A stretch of 64,000 nucleotides of DNA, from the NCBI RefSeq assembly GCF_001693385.1, contig NZ_CP016428.1, positions 4,216,001-4,280,000 of the forward strand, written 5' to 3'. The translations under genes were made by a program, and so were the position numbers. This DNA is from Bradyrhizobium icense (lineage in GTDB: Bacteria > Pseudomonadota > Alphaproteobacteria > Rhizobiales > Xanthobacteraceae). Below, one piece after another: positions 27,343 through 35,401 of this stretch; within the stretch, counting starts at the first letter, position 1, and every line of letters starts with the position of its first letter. The notes under the pieces are model-generated. The model worked only from the letters and a program-made list of their open reading frames with translations. It was not told where the DNA came from and did not search any database.

Positions 27343-27495
27343 ATGCGCGAACTATCGGCGGAAGCCCGCCTGCACCATTACGCACGCTCGGTGTCCCGCC
27401 GTTCCAGCACCGGCTTTCACACCGCCGCGCTTTACAGCGCATTCGCGCTCATTGCCGCCATCGTGTTCGGCACGTTGTCGGTGCACCCGTTCTGA
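27343..27495 (+). CDS. Small membrane protein (50 aa)
   Basis: The ATG at 27343 has GGAG seven bases upstream and gives a 50-residue product: a basic, Arg/His/Ser-rich N-terminus and one hydrophobic helix (AALYSAFALIAAIVFGTLSV, residues 27-46). It would sit as a single-span inner-membrane protein with a cytosolic N-terminus. I do not recognise a named family. It lies between the nitrite reductase operon and the convergent pxpA gene; a longer in-frame start at 27244 has no ribosome site. Confidence 0.6.
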   Translation: MRELSAEARLHHYARSVSRRSSTGFHTAALYSAFALIAAIVFGTLSVHPF

Positions 27496-27497
27496 GA

Positions 27498-28268
27498 TCA
27501 ACCCGCCGTCTTGAACGGCGCCACCGTAATCCCGGCATCCTTCAACGCCTGACGCACGCCGCGTGCGATATCGACTGCACCCGGCGTGTCGCCATGAATG
27601 CACACGGTGTCGGTGCGCATCTTGATCACCTTGCCTGTGACTGACACGACTGCGCCGTCCTGCACCATCCGCACCACGCGGTCGGCGATTGCTTTCGCAT
27701 CGTGCAGCACGGCGCCCGGCTTCTTGCGCGACACCAGCGAGCCATTGTCTTCATAGGCGCGGTCGGCAAACACCTCATGCACCATCGGCAGGTTGGCGGC
27801 TTCTCCCGCCTGCACCAGTTTGGAATTGGCGAGCACGACGAAGATCAGGTTGGGATCGACCGCCTTGATCCCGTTGGCGATGGCTTTTGCAGTCATGTCG
27901 TCCTCGCAGGCGACGTTGGAGAGCGCGCCATGCGCCTTGACGTGGGTGACCTTGTACCCGGCGGCCGTCGCAATCGCCTGCAAGGCGCCGATCTGGTAAG
28001 CGATGAGATTTTCGATCTCCGAAGACTTCAGGCCCGGGATCGGCCGCCGGCCAAAGCCGTGCAGGTCGCGATACCCTGGATGCGCGCCGACCGAGACGCC
28101 GCGCGCTTTCGCAAGCTCAACTGTGCGGCGCATGATGTCGGCATCACCGGCATGAAAGCCGCAGGCGACGTTCACCGACGTCGCCAGCTCGATCATCGCG
28201 GCGTCATTGCCCATTTCCCACGCGCCAAATCCTTCGCCGAGATCGCAATTGAGGTCGATGGTTGTCAT
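27498..28268 (-). CDS. pxpA: 5-oxoprolinase subunit A (LamB/YcsF family)
   Basis: A 256-residue protein beginning [16 protein letters not shown], the unmistakable start of the LamB/YcsF family, with [15 protein letters not shown] and [16 protein letters not shown] following. PxpA works with PxpB and PxpC in the ATP-dependent opening of 5-oxoproline to glutamate. It is the last gene of pxpB-pxpC-pxpA, 34 bp after pxpC. Confidence 0.95.
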   Translation of the reverse strand: MTTIDLNCDLGEGFGAWEMGNDAAMIELATSVNVACGFHAGDADIMRRTVELAKARGVSVGAHPGYRDLHGFGRRPIPGLKSSEIENLIAYQIGALQAIATAAGYKVTHVKAHGALSNVACEDDMTAKAIANGIKAVDPNLIFVVLANSKLVQAGEAANLPMVHEVFADRAYEDNGSLVSRKKPGAVLHDAKAIADRVVRMVQDGAVVSVTGKVIKMRTDTVCIHGDTPGAVDIARGVRQALKDAGITVAPFKTAG

Positions 28269-28302
28269 GTTGTCCGTCCGCTTCTCGTGAGTGGATTGGT
28301 AG

Positions 28303-29358
28303 TCAGTCCGGGCCCGCTATGTCGACCATCGATACCGCGTGCCAGGTTCCGGCATCGACCGCGCTGACGGCATGGCCTGCGACATTGGCATCGTGCAGCG
28401 CGTCGATGTTGAGATCAACGCTTTCGATGGCGCGCAGCCGCTCGGGCAGGGTGCGCAGCAGTTCTGCAAATTTGCGCGCCTCGGCTTGTGCTTCCGCCAT
28501 GCTGATGGCGCGAAAGCGAAAGGCGTGTCCGGCGGGGATCTGCGCCAACCGCCCGAGATCGGCGGAAATCACCGTCGCGATCTTCGGATAGCCGCCGCTG
28601 GTACCGCGGTCCGGCATCAGCACGATCGGCTGGCCGTTGCCGGGCACCTGCAGGCTGCCGTTGACGGTGCCGTCGGAGACGATGTTATGGCCGTGGAGGT
28701 GCTTGAGGATGGGGCCTTCAAGCCGGTAGCCCATGCGGTCGCTGGTCGCCGATATCTTCCATTCGCTGTCGACGAACAGCTTTCTGGTCTCATCGGTGAA
28801 TTCGTCGTCCTGCGGACCCCAGACTATGCGGATCGGCGCGTCGGTTGCCGTGGGCAGCTCGATCCGCCGCTCCGGCGCGCCGCTTGCGGTCTTCGCCGGC
28901 AGTTCATCGCCGGATTGCAGCGGACGCGCATAGGGGCTGCCGAGGCCGGCGCGAGCGTTGACGGCCAGGCTGCCGAACATCGGCTCGCCGATAACGCCGC
29001 CTTCGATCGCGAGATAGCTGAATGCGCCGCCGCGGGCAAAGCCGAGCGTCAGCGTCTCGCCATCGACGAGGGTTGCTGAAGCATCTGATGTCACGGCGCG
29101 GCCGGCGATATCCGCATTGCGCGGGGCTCCCGTCAGCGCGATGCGCACGGCGCCGCCGCGCGCCGTGAACTTTGCTCCGAACGGACCGATTTCGACGGCT
29201 GCCATGAACGGTTCATTGCCAACCAGCGTGTTGGCGGCCGCCAGCGCCAGCCGATCCATCGCGCCGCTCGGCACAAGGCCATAGCGCTGGGCGCCGGGAC
29301 GTCCGCCGTCCTGTACCGAACTGGCCGGGCCGATCGAGGCGATGACGAGCTTGCTCAT
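28303..29358 (-). CDS. pxpC: 5-oxoprolinase subunit C (biotin-dependent carboxyltransferase fold)
   Basis: A 351-residue cyclophilin-like-domain protein with the family start [30 protein letters not shown] and the later [27 protein letters not shown] near 255. It partners PxpB. The ATG at 29358 overlaps the pxpB stop by four bases; the frame is open to 29550, but that part is antisense to pxpB-coding sense and has no start signal. Confidence 0.94.
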   Translation of the reverse strand: MSKLVIASIGPASSVQDGGRPGAQRYGLVPSGAMDRLALAAANTLVGNEPFMAAVEIGPFGAKFTARGGAVRIALTGAPRNADIAGRAVTSDASATLVDGETLTLGFARGGAFSYLAIEGGVIGEPMFGSLAVNARAGLGSPYARPLQSGDELPAKTASGAPERRIELPTATDAPIRIVWGPQDDEFTDETRKLFVDSEWKISATSDRMGYRLEGPILKHLHGHNIVSDGTVNGSLQVPGNGQPIVLMPDRGTSGGYPKIATVISADLGRLAQIPAGHAFRFRAISMAEAQAEARKFAELLRTLPERLRAIESVDLNIDALHDANVAGHAVSAVDAGTWHAVSMVDIAGPD

Positions 29359-30086
29359 GAGGCGATCTGCTCGGCAATGAATGCGCCGGCTTCGGCGGCG
29401 CGATCCTGCTCCGCAAACGTCTTGGCATCGACGGGCGTGAAGGTGACGTTGTCGCCGGGCTCCAACAGGAAGATCGGATCGCGGTGAAGCTGGTAGGTGC
29501 GGACTGCCGTCCGTCCCAGAAGGTGCCAGCCGCTCGGGCCGGCGAGGCACTGCACGCCGGTCTGGACGCCCCCGATCGAGATGGTACCGGCCGGCGTCAG
29601 CAAACGCGGGTTCTGCCGCCGCGGCATGTGCAGGCTATCCGCAAGCCCGCTGAGATAGGACCAGCCGGGCGTAAAGCCGATCATGGCGACCCGGTAGTCG
29701 CCGGCGACATGCCGCGCCACGATCTCGTCGGGCGTCGTGTTGAGGGTTTTGGCGACGTCTTCTAGGTCGATGCCGTGCTCGCCGCCATAGACGACCGGAA
29801 TGCGCCAGCGCCGGGTCTTTGTCATTGCCGGTACCGGCCGTTGCGCGCGCGCGAGAATCTTTTCGCCGAGTTTGTCGAAATCGATCTCTACGGGGTCGTA
29901 ATGCACCAGCAGTGAGCGATAGGTCGGAACGGTCTCCGTGACACCCGCGATGGGATCAGCAGCCAGCGCGCGGTCGAGCGCCAGCACCCGCCGGTTGGCG
30001 GCATCGTCGATGTTGCGGCTGAATTCCACCGTGATGGCGCTGTCGCCACTCGGCAAAAGGCGGGGCGGGGGTAGCGTCGCGGCCAT
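29355..30086 (-). CDS. pxpB: 5-oxoprolinase subunit B (allophanate hydrolase subunit 1 family)
   Basis: A 243-residue protein with PSGDSAITVEF at the N-terminus and YRVAMIGFTPGWSYLSGLADSLHMPRRQNPR and GGVQTGVQCLAGPSGWHLLGRT further on, all typical of the KipI/PxpB family. It heads the three-gene 5-oxoprolinase operon. An apparent earlier start at 30155 lies inside a dispersed repeat and was rejected; the ATG at 30086 gives the family N-terminus. Confidence 0.94.
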   Translation of the reverse strand: MAATLPPPRLLPSGDSAITVEFSRNIDDAANRRVLALDRALAADPIAGVTETVPTYRSLLVHYDPVEIDFDKLGEKILARAQRPVPAMTKTRRWRIPVVYGGEHGIDLEDVAKTLNTTPDEIVARHVAGDYRVAMIGFTPGWSYLSGLADSLHMPRRQNPRLLTPAGTISIGGVQTGVQCLAGPSGWHLLGRTAVRTYQLHRDPIFLLEPGDNVTFTPVDAKTFAEQDRAAEAGAFIAEQIAS

Positions 30087-30122
30087 GGCCTCTAAACTGT
30101 CTCGCAGCTCTGGCTTTGTTTT

Positions 30123-30173
30123 TGAGCATGATCTCTTCGGAAAACCGGTGCCCACTTTTCCGGATCATGCTCG
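30123..30173. repeat. Dispersed repeat, copy B (GCATGATC...GATCATGC)
   Basis: A 51-bp element starting TGAGCATGATC, with TTCGGAAAACCGG and CCACTTTTCCGG inside and ending GATCATGCTCG. It matches copy A at 14619-14666 with few changes, and its ends are inverted. It lies in the pxpB-rraA divergent spacer. Confidence 0.85.
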
Positions 30174-30372
30174 TGCTGGGTCGAAGCTGTAGCGTGTTTT
30201 GGGCGTGAGTGGAATTCGCTTCGCGCGAAATCCGCCAGTAAGTTCAATAAATTAATCTGCATTCCGATGATAAGATGTTGTGATCGCGCTTCTTTCCACC
30301 GGCCCTTGACGCGATGTCAGCGCTTCGCAAGATGCGCTACCTTTCATCCATCCTCCGGAGCCTGCATTCCAG

Positions 30373-31071
30373 ATGTCCCTGTCCCCCGAAGCCATCGCAA
30401 CCCTGTCCGGCGTGTCCACCGCCACCATCACTACCGTTCTTCTGAAGAAGGGCCTGCGAAACGTCTGGATGCGCGGCACCAAGCCGCTGCGGCCGGGACA
30501 GCCGCGGCTGGTCGGACCGGCCTTTACGCTACGCTTCGTGCCCGCGCGCGAAGATCTCGCCACGCCGGAATCCTGGTCGTCGCCGATTTCGACCCGCACT
30601 GCGATTGAAGCCATGCCGAAAGGCTGCATCGCCGTGGTCGATGCCATGGGTGTCGCCGATGCCGGCATCTTCGGCGACATCCTCTGCGCCCGCATGGTCA
30701 AGCGCGGCGTTGCTGCGTTGATCACCGATGGCGTGGTGCGCGATGTCGAAGGCGTGCTCGGCACGAACCTTCCCGTCTGGTGCGATGGCTTTGCTGCGCC
30801 ACCATCTGTCGCGGGGCTGACCTTCGTCGGCTGGGGCGAGCCGATCGGCTGCGGCGGGGTTGCGGTATTTCCGAACGATATTGTTGTCGCCGACCAGGAC
30901 GGCGCCGTGCTGATCCCGCAGGCGCTGCTCGACCACGTGCTGGCCGAAGGGCCGGAGCAGGAACGGATGGAAGCCTGGATCGTCAACGAGGTGAATAAGG
31001 GCGCGGCATTGCCCGGCCTCTATCCGATGAATGCCGAGACCAAGGCGCGCTACGCCGCGACGAAGAAATAA
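30373..31071 (+). CDS. RraA family protein
   Basis: A 232-residue protein of the RraA/HMG aldolase fold. Family marks are LVGPAFTLRF near 57, AVVDAMGVADAGIFGDILCARMVKRGVAALITDGVVRD near 92-130 and NDIVVADQDGAVLIP near 175. Bacterial relatives either inhibit RNase E or act as metal-dependent 4-hydroxy-4-methyl-2-oxoglutarate/oxaloacetate aldolases; the GD-x-R-D type motif is compatible with the enzyme role. The cupin gene follows after 23 bp. Confidence 0.87.
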   Translation: MSLSPEAIATLSGVSTATITTVLLKKGLRNVWMRGTKPLRPGQPRLVGPAFTLRFVPAREDLATPESWSSPISTRTAIEAMPKGCIAVVDAMGVADAGIFGDILCARMVKRGVAALITDGVVRDVEGVLGTNLPVWCDGFAAPPSVAGLTFVGWGEPIGCGGVAVFPNDIVVADQDGAVLIPQALLDHVLAEGPEQERMEAWIVNEVNKGAALPGLYPMNAETKARYAATKK

Positions 31072-31094
31072 CTTCAACAGGCAGAGGCAACTCC

Positions 31095-31499
31095 ATGGAA
31101 ATCCATCTCGCGGGCTCCCGGCCGACGCGCCGCGCGCCGACTGAATATTTCACCGGCACGGTGCTGCAGGACCCGATCATCCAGGCCGAGGCGCCGGCAC
31201 GGTTGGCCTCGACGCGCGTCTCCTTTGAGCCCGGCGCGCGCACGGCGTGGCATACACATCCGCTGGGCCAGACGTTGTATGTGATCTCAGGCGTTGGCCG
31301 CGTGCAGGCCAAGGGCGGACCTATCCGGGAAATCCGGCCCGGCGACGTCGTCTGGATTCCGCCGGGCGAGAAACACTGGCACGGCGCCTCGCCGACCAAC
31401 AGCATGACCCACGTCGCCATGCAGGAAGCGCTCGACGGCAGCTACGTGACCTGGATGGAGCACGTGACCGACGCGGAATATTCGGCGAAGGTGGGTTAG
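31095..31499 (+). CDS. Cupin domain protein
   Basis: A 134-residue single-domain cupin. Motif 1 appears as GARTAWHTHPLGQTLYVISG (metal ligands H53, H55, Q59) and motif 2 as IRPGDVVWIPPGEKHWHGASP with its histidines near 94-96, so a metal site is likely. Such proteins act as small dioxygenases, isomerases or decarboxylases; the reaction is not determinable. It probably shares a transcript with the RraA-like gene. Confidence 0.85.
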   Translation: MEIHLAGSRPTRRAPTEYFTGTVLQDPIIQAEAPARLASTRVSFEPGARTAWHTHPLGQTLYVISGVGRVQAKGGPIREIRPGDVVWIPPGEKHWHGASPTNSMTHVAMQEALDGSYVTWMEHVTDAEYSAKVG

Positions 31500-31560
31500 A
31501 GCGTTTTCCAGCGAAGTGGATACCGGTTCGCGTCAAGAAAACGCGTCAAAACAGGAATCT
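31498..31560. repeat. Dispersed intergenic repeat (GAGCG...CTAGAGC type)
   Basis: Directly at the cupin stop codon begins AGAGCGTTTTCCAGCGAAG, followed by GGATACCGGTTCGCG and the AAAACGCGTC region. It resembles a repeat that I recall as frequent between Bradyrhizobium genes. It is noncoding and abuts the hairpin at 31561. Confidence 0.6.
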
Positions 31561-31596
31561 AGAGCCCGGTTCTGATTCAATCAGAACCGGGCTCTT
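31561..31596. terminator. Bidirectional terminator hairpin
   Basis: AGAGCCCGGTTCTGATT at 31561-31577 is complementary over all 17 bases to 31579-31595. It lies between the convergent cupin gene and the secreted-protein gene ending at 31607. There is no long T run, but the stem is exceptionally stable. Confidence 0.75.
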
Positions 31597-31606
31597 GCCC
31601 GCAGCC

Positions 31607-31960
31607 TCAAATCCGCTGCGCGGTCCAGGTGCCCGAGCACAGAGCGGCGCGCCATGTGCCCGATCCCGTTGTGCCCGCGAGTCGGCCGTAACCGACGGCC
31701 CGCTTCATTCCGCTCGCAAGGGTGACGCGGATGGCGCCGGCCTCGGCGACGCGGCCGGAAGCCGTTACCGCCGCGCTGTTCGAGGCGACCTGGCCGTTGT
31801 TGATACCGATCGAGACCGACGCGCTGCTGCTGCAAGCGGCATTGGAAGAGGTGATCTGTACATTCCAGTCGCCGTCGAATGTTGCGGCTGCGGATGGCGT
31901 CGCAAAGCCCAGCGCAGCAAGCAGCGAAACGGCGACCACGGATTTCCGAGACTTTACCAT
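31607..31960 (-). CDS. Small secreted protein, conserved hypothetical (117 aa)
   Basis: From the ATG at 31960 the product has a Sec signal (SVVAVSLLAALGFATPSAAA) and a mature part of about 90 residues with three cysteines, starting ATFDGDWNVQITSSNAACSS. The WNVQI opening and Gly/Thr-rich beta pattern (GRLAGTTGSGTWRAALCSGTW) suggest a small beta-barrel, but I do not know a named family. A CRP-like site lies 56 bp upstream. An alternative start at 31990 would lengthen the N-terminus by ten residues. Confidence 0.7.
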   Translation of the reverse strand: MVKSRKSVVAVSLLAALGFATPSAAATFDGDWNVQITSSNAACSSSASVSIGINNGQVASNSAAVTASGRVAEAGAIRVTLASGMKRAVGYGRLAGTTGSGTWRAALCSGTWTAQRI

Positions 31961-32015
31961 GACGTGCCCCTTTGATTTGGACACGACCACGATCTCACAG
32001 CGGTTCCGTGACGAC

Positions 32016-32031
32016 TGTGATTGCCATCACG
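32016..32031. promoter_or_regulatory. CRP-like site upstream of the small secreted protein
   Basis: TGTGATTGCCATCACG matches TGTGA-N6-TCACA at nine of ten conserved positions. It is centred about 64 bp upstream of the start codon at 31960, a normal activator distance. Confidence 0.6.
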
Positions 32032-32046
32032 CGTCAGGATTCCATG

Positions 32047-32075
32047 AAAAAGCCCCGCGCAGCGGCGGGGCTTTT
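32047..32075. terminator. Rho-independent terminator after the DUF2147 gene
   Basis: AAAAGCCCCGC and GCGGGGCTTTT form an 11-bp stem around a short loop, with A and T runs outside. It lies 27 bp after the stop of the minus-strand DUF2147 gene and 87 bp upstream of the next minus-strand start. Confidence 0.88.
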
Positions 32076-32101
32076 GTCGAATGCGCAGCGGTTCCTGCTG
32101 G

Positions 32102-32956
32102 TCAGTTGACGCGGGTCCAGGTCTGGCCGCCGCAGAACATGCCGCCGAAGGCGCAGCCCTGAACGCGCAGACTGTCAGTGCCCTTGAGCGCGATCGTCGA
32201 ATCGTAGGTGCTGCCGGTATTCGGATCGAAAATCCGGCCGCTCCACTTGTCCTTGCCGGGCTTCATGTTGATCAGGACCTGCTCGCCGTTCTGGTTCGAC
32301 TTCTTGTCGACGGAATAGCCGCAGAGATTTGGGCCACACGGTTCGATCCGCACCTTGCCTTCCTTCTCCTCCGTCAGCCAGACGCCAAGCGGTGAGTTCG
32401 CAGGCGGCGCCGCCGAAGCTGCCGGAGCCGCAGCCTGCTTCTGTTGCGGCGGCGGTGACGCTGGCGCGGCAACGGGAGCTGGTACTGGCGGGACTGCCGG
32501 TGCGGCGTTCTGTTGCACCGGGGGAGCAGCGGGCGCTGCCGCCGCAGGCGCGGCGGCGTCTGCCGGTGCAACGGCAGCGGTCGTGCTCGAGGGTGTTGCT
32601 GTTGTAGTGGCGGGAGCGGCTGGAGCAGGAGCAGCAGGTGCCGGCGCAGCCGCAGGGGCAGCCGCTTGCTCAGCCGGTGCCGGGGCGGGCGGCGCTGGCG
32701 CAGTCTCGGGGGCGGCCTGCGGCGCGGTCTTTGCCTGCTGCGGGGCCTTCCTGGTCGGACGATCGAGATCGCCTTCCTCGCCACGCGCGCGTTTGGACTT
32801 CTTGCCGGTATTGTCGTAGACGCCGGGAATGGAAACGGTGCCGCGATCGGGATCGATCGTAATGGTGCGGCCGCCATACTCGAAAGTGTACTGCGCCTGC
32901 GCAGCGGTAACGGTGCCAGCCAGCAAGAGCGCGGCGATAGCAAGGCACTTCTTCAT
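32102..32956 (-). CDS. DUF2147-domain exported protein with Ala/Pro linker
   Basis: A 284-residue exported protein. The signal peptide (KKCLAIAALLLAGTVTAAQA) is followed by a short charged part and then a very Ala/Pro/Gln-rich low-complexity linker (about 65-195). The C-terminal 90 residues form a DUF2147 domain: SPLGVWLTEEKEGKVRIEPCGPNLCGYSV, then WSGRIFDPNTGSTYDSTIAL and a C-rich end. AGGAGGT upstream supports the start at 32956. DUF2147 proteins are periplasmic with unknown function. A CRP-like palindrome lies upstream. Confidence 0.85.
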   Translation of the reverse strand: MKKCLAIAALLLAGTVTAAQAQYTFEYGGRTITIDPDRGTVSIPGVYDNTGKKSKRARGEEGDLDRPTRKAPQQAKTAPQAAPETAPAPPAPAPAEQAAAPAAAPAPAAPAPAAPATTTATPSSTTAAVAPADAAAPAAAAPAAPPVQQNAAPAVPPVPAPVAAPASPPPQQKQAAAPAASAAPPANSPLGVWLTEEKEGKVRIEPCGPNLCGYSVDKKSNQNGEQVLINMKPGKDKWSGRIFDPNTGSTYDSTIALKGTDSLRVQGCAFGGMFCGGQTWTRVN

Positions 32957-33367
32957 TATGACGACCTCCTGAACAGGGAATCCGGATTTCCCGCAGCTAC
33001 TACGCAGCGGCAGCCTCACTCAACGTGATCCAGATCACTTTCAAACTATGAGTCGTGTACTAGCGGCTTTGGTTCAATTCGGCCGCAGCAGTCTAAATTG
33101 TGCCCAATGGGCGGTCAATTTCATCGAAAAATACGCTCGTGCAACCGAGAATCCATCGAGCCAGGCGACATAAATTTTCCTGAAGCTTCCGTCCTGGATA
33201 GCAACGTGCAGCCATTGATCGACAAAGGCCTTCTCGGCAAAGTCGAACGGGGCTTGTGCGGATGCACCGCGCAGAGCACGCCGGCGTGCTGCTTCTGCTC
33301 GTAGCGGGTCTCCAAAGCGTCCGGCATCATCGGCCGATCCGCAGCGTGCCGAGCTCAACCACGCAAG
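32957..33367. other. 411-bp spacer upstream of the DUF2147 gene
   Basis: Contains the strong ribosome site of the DUF2147 gene and the CRP-like palindrome at 33025. The rest (33040-33367) has open frames of 94 (minus) and 68 (plus) codons without ribosome sites or recognisable domains; I see no supported gene. Confidence 0.5.
33025..33038. promoter_or_regulatory. CRP-like palindrome upstream of the DUF2147 gene
   Basis: GTGATCCAGATCAC is a near-perfect palindrome with the GTGA-N6-TCAC core of CRP sites. It is centred about 75 bp before the ATG at 32956. A second such site stands before the neighbouring secreted protein gene. Confidence 0.65.
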
Positions 33368-33793
33368 TTACGCCTCGCCGCTCTCCTTGCGGGCCAGATT
33401 GCCGGCGGCGCTGCGTCCGGTCATCTCGCTCTTCAATTGCGCAAAGCGCCGGCGCGCGTCGCTTTCGCGATCGTCCACCATCTGGATCGCGGCTTCCCGT
33501 GACATCGGCCCCGTGACGATCGGCGTGGAGTTCTCCCCGATGGTCTCGTCGACATAATAGTCGCCATTGTCGAGCCGGACCGTCCATTTGAAGCGGATCG
33601 CGGTCATCGGGCCGGGTCCGAACTTGCAGTAGCCGTGAGCCTCGATGGGCGGAGGAGATGTCGGGAGGGGCGGAGGGACCACCGGCATCTGCTCCGCGAC
33701 CGCGGGCTTTTCGGGTTCGCGACGGTTTTCCGGCGGGTCAAGAATGCTGGCGATGGTCGCCAGGGCGTTGTCGGTCGGGTCGCTTTGGGTCAC
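33368..33793 (-). CDS. Conserved hypothetical protein (141 aa)
   Basis: The product has an acidic, proline-rich N-terminal half (PPPLPTSPPPIEAHGY near 41-56), then a compact part reading FKWTVRLDNGDYYVDETIGENSTPIVTGPMSREAAIQMVDDRE, and a charged tail. It has no signal peptide or membrane segment. I recognise no named domain. It is a lone minus-strand gene between the amidase operon and the DUF2147 gene. Confidence 0.6.
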   Translation of the reverse strand: MTQSDPTDNALATIASILDPPENRREPEKPAVAEQMPVVPPPLPTSPPPIEAHGYCKFGPGPMTAIRFKWTVRLDNGDYYVDETIGENSTPIVTGPMSREAAIQMVDDRESDARRRFAQLKSEMTGRSAAGNLARKESGEA

Positions 33794-33910
33794 GATTCAG
33801 CCTCCGGATCGAGCCCGTTTGCGGAATCAGTATCCATCGCCGCCCAAGGCTCTTGCTTTGCTTCCGAATAAAGCCAGGCTTTGTCAATCCGTGGCTTTTT
33901 TGGGGCGTAG

Positions 33911-35335
33911 CTAGGCGCGTACCGGCGGTAATTTGTTCTTCCAGGGGCGCACCTGTTCAAGCTGACCGGCCAGCCGGAACAGGGTGGCCTCGTCGCCGAA
34001 CCTAGCCGAGAGCATCATGCCGAGCGGCAGTCCGGCCTCGTTCCAGGCCAGCGGCACCGACATCGCCGGCTGCCCGGACATGTTGAACATGGAGGTGCCG
34101 GGCATGTAGCGGCGCAGGATCGGGGCGATATGCGACAGATCGTTTGACATGGTGTTGAGCTCGCCGATGCGTAGCGGAGGCGCACACAACGTCGGACACA
34201 GGAAGACGTCGCATCTCTCGAAGAAGGTAGCCAGCGAACGCGAAATCTGGAAGGCGGCGAGTTGGGCGGCCACGTAGTCGGTCGCCGAGCTCCTCGTCGC
34301 GTTGCGCGAATGCGCCAGCGTCAATATCTCGAGATCATTCTCCGTCATCTCCCGCCCGAGCCGCTGCTCGATCAAGCGCACCGTCAGCGCGGTGTTGCCG
34401 CTGACGATGGTGGTCATCACCGCGGCCGGATCGGCGGCAAGCACGGGCGCCCGTTCCTCGACGTGATGGCCGAGCCCGGCCAGTAGGCTTGCGATCTCAC
34501 GAACGGCTGCCGCGATTTCGGGATCGATCGCGTCGCCATACGGCGATTTATCGGTGAAGGAGATACGAAGCTTGCCCGGGTCGCGGCCGACTTCTTGCGA
34601 AAACGGCCGCTCCGGCGGCGGTGCGACGTAGGGACTCGACGGCTCCGGCCCGTGGATCGCGTCCATCATCACCGCGCTGTCGCGCACGCTGATGCTCACG
34701 ACATGGCCGCAGGAAAATCCGGCCCAGCCTTCGCCGCGATCGGGACCCAACGGATTGCGCGCCCGGGTCGGCTTCAAGCCGAATACGCCCGAAGCGGAGG
34801 CGGGGATGCGGATCGAGCCGCCGCCATCACTGGCGTGCGCGACCGGGAGGATACGGGCTGCAACGGCTGCCGCCGCGCCGCCGGACGACCCGCCGGAAGA
34901 ATGCTCCAGATTCCAGGGATTGCGGGTCGGCCCGAACAGGCGCGACTCGGTCGTTGGCATCAGGCCGAATTCGGGACTGGAGCTCTTGCCGAAGATGGAT
35001 ACGCCGGTATCGAGGAAACGCCGCGCCAGCGTCCCGGTGTGGTCAGCCACGAAATCCTTCAGGACCGTGGCGCCTGAGGTCGTGCGCGTACCCTCCAGGA
35101 GGTCGAGATCTTTCAGGAGAAACGGCACGCCGGTAAAGGGGCCGTCGGGCAGGCCGTATTCGATCTGACGCTCGGCATAGTCGTAATGCTTGACGACCAC
35201 CGCGTTGATCTGCGGGTCGACCTTCGCGGTGCGGGCGATGGCCTCATCGAGCAATTCCCTGGCCGAGACCTCCTTCTTCCGAACCAGTTCGGCCAGGCCG
35301 ACCGCGTCGTAATCGCCGTATTCCTTGAAGGCCAT
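33911..35335 (-). CDS. Amidase (amidase signature family)
   Basis: A 474-residue serine hydrolase. The Ser-cisSer-Lys triad is visible as K75 (FLLKDLD), S150 (SSGGSSGGAAAAVAA) and S174 (DGGGSIRIPAS). The ATG at 35335 follows GAGGTG; a GTG two codons earlier is possible. Glutamyl-tRNA amidotransferase subunit A is unlikely because no GatB/GatC genes are nearby. It ends an ABC importer-dehydrogenase-amidase operon, so it probably cleaves an amide in the imported compound. Confidence 0.9.
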   Translation of the reverse strand: MAFKEYGDYDAVGLAELVRKKEVSARELLDEAIARTAKVDPQINAVVVKHYDYAERQIEYGLPDGPFTGVPFLLKDLDLLEGTRTTSGATVLKDFVADHTGTLARRFLDTGVSIFGKSSSPEFGLMPTTESRLFGPTRNPWNLEHSSGGSSGGAAAAVAARILPVAHASDGGGSIRIPASASGVFGLKPTRARNPLGPDRGEGWAGFSCGHVVSISVRDSAVMMDAIHGPEPSSPYVAPPPERPFSQEVGRDPGKLRISFTDKSPYGDAIDPEIAAAVREIASLLAGLGHHVEERAPVLAADPAAVMTTIVSGNTALTVRLIEQRLGREMTENDLEILTLAHSRNATRSSATDYVAAQLAAFQISRSLATFFERCDVFLCPTLCAPPLRIGELNTMSNDLSHIAPILRRYMPGTSMFNMSGQPAMSVPLAWNEAGLPLGMMLSARFGDEATLFRLAGQLEQVRPWKNKLPPVRA

Positions 35336-35401
35336 GCACACACCTCACTTGCCGGCCGGCCGACAGACGGGCCATGCCTGGGGCCATTGACTGCGGACGA
35401 C

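Noticed and set aside
30087..30155. Earlier start for pxpB
   Set aside because: These codons lie in the dispersed repeat at 30123-30173 and do not match the family N-terminus.
32355..32819. Long plus-strand Ala/Gly-rich frame
   Set aside because: It is the antisense of the Ala/Pro linker of the DUF2147 gene; GC-rich repeats create open frames without meaning.
33074..33358. 94-codon minus-strand ORF
   Set aside because: No ribosome site and no recognisable domain; left as noncoding spacer.
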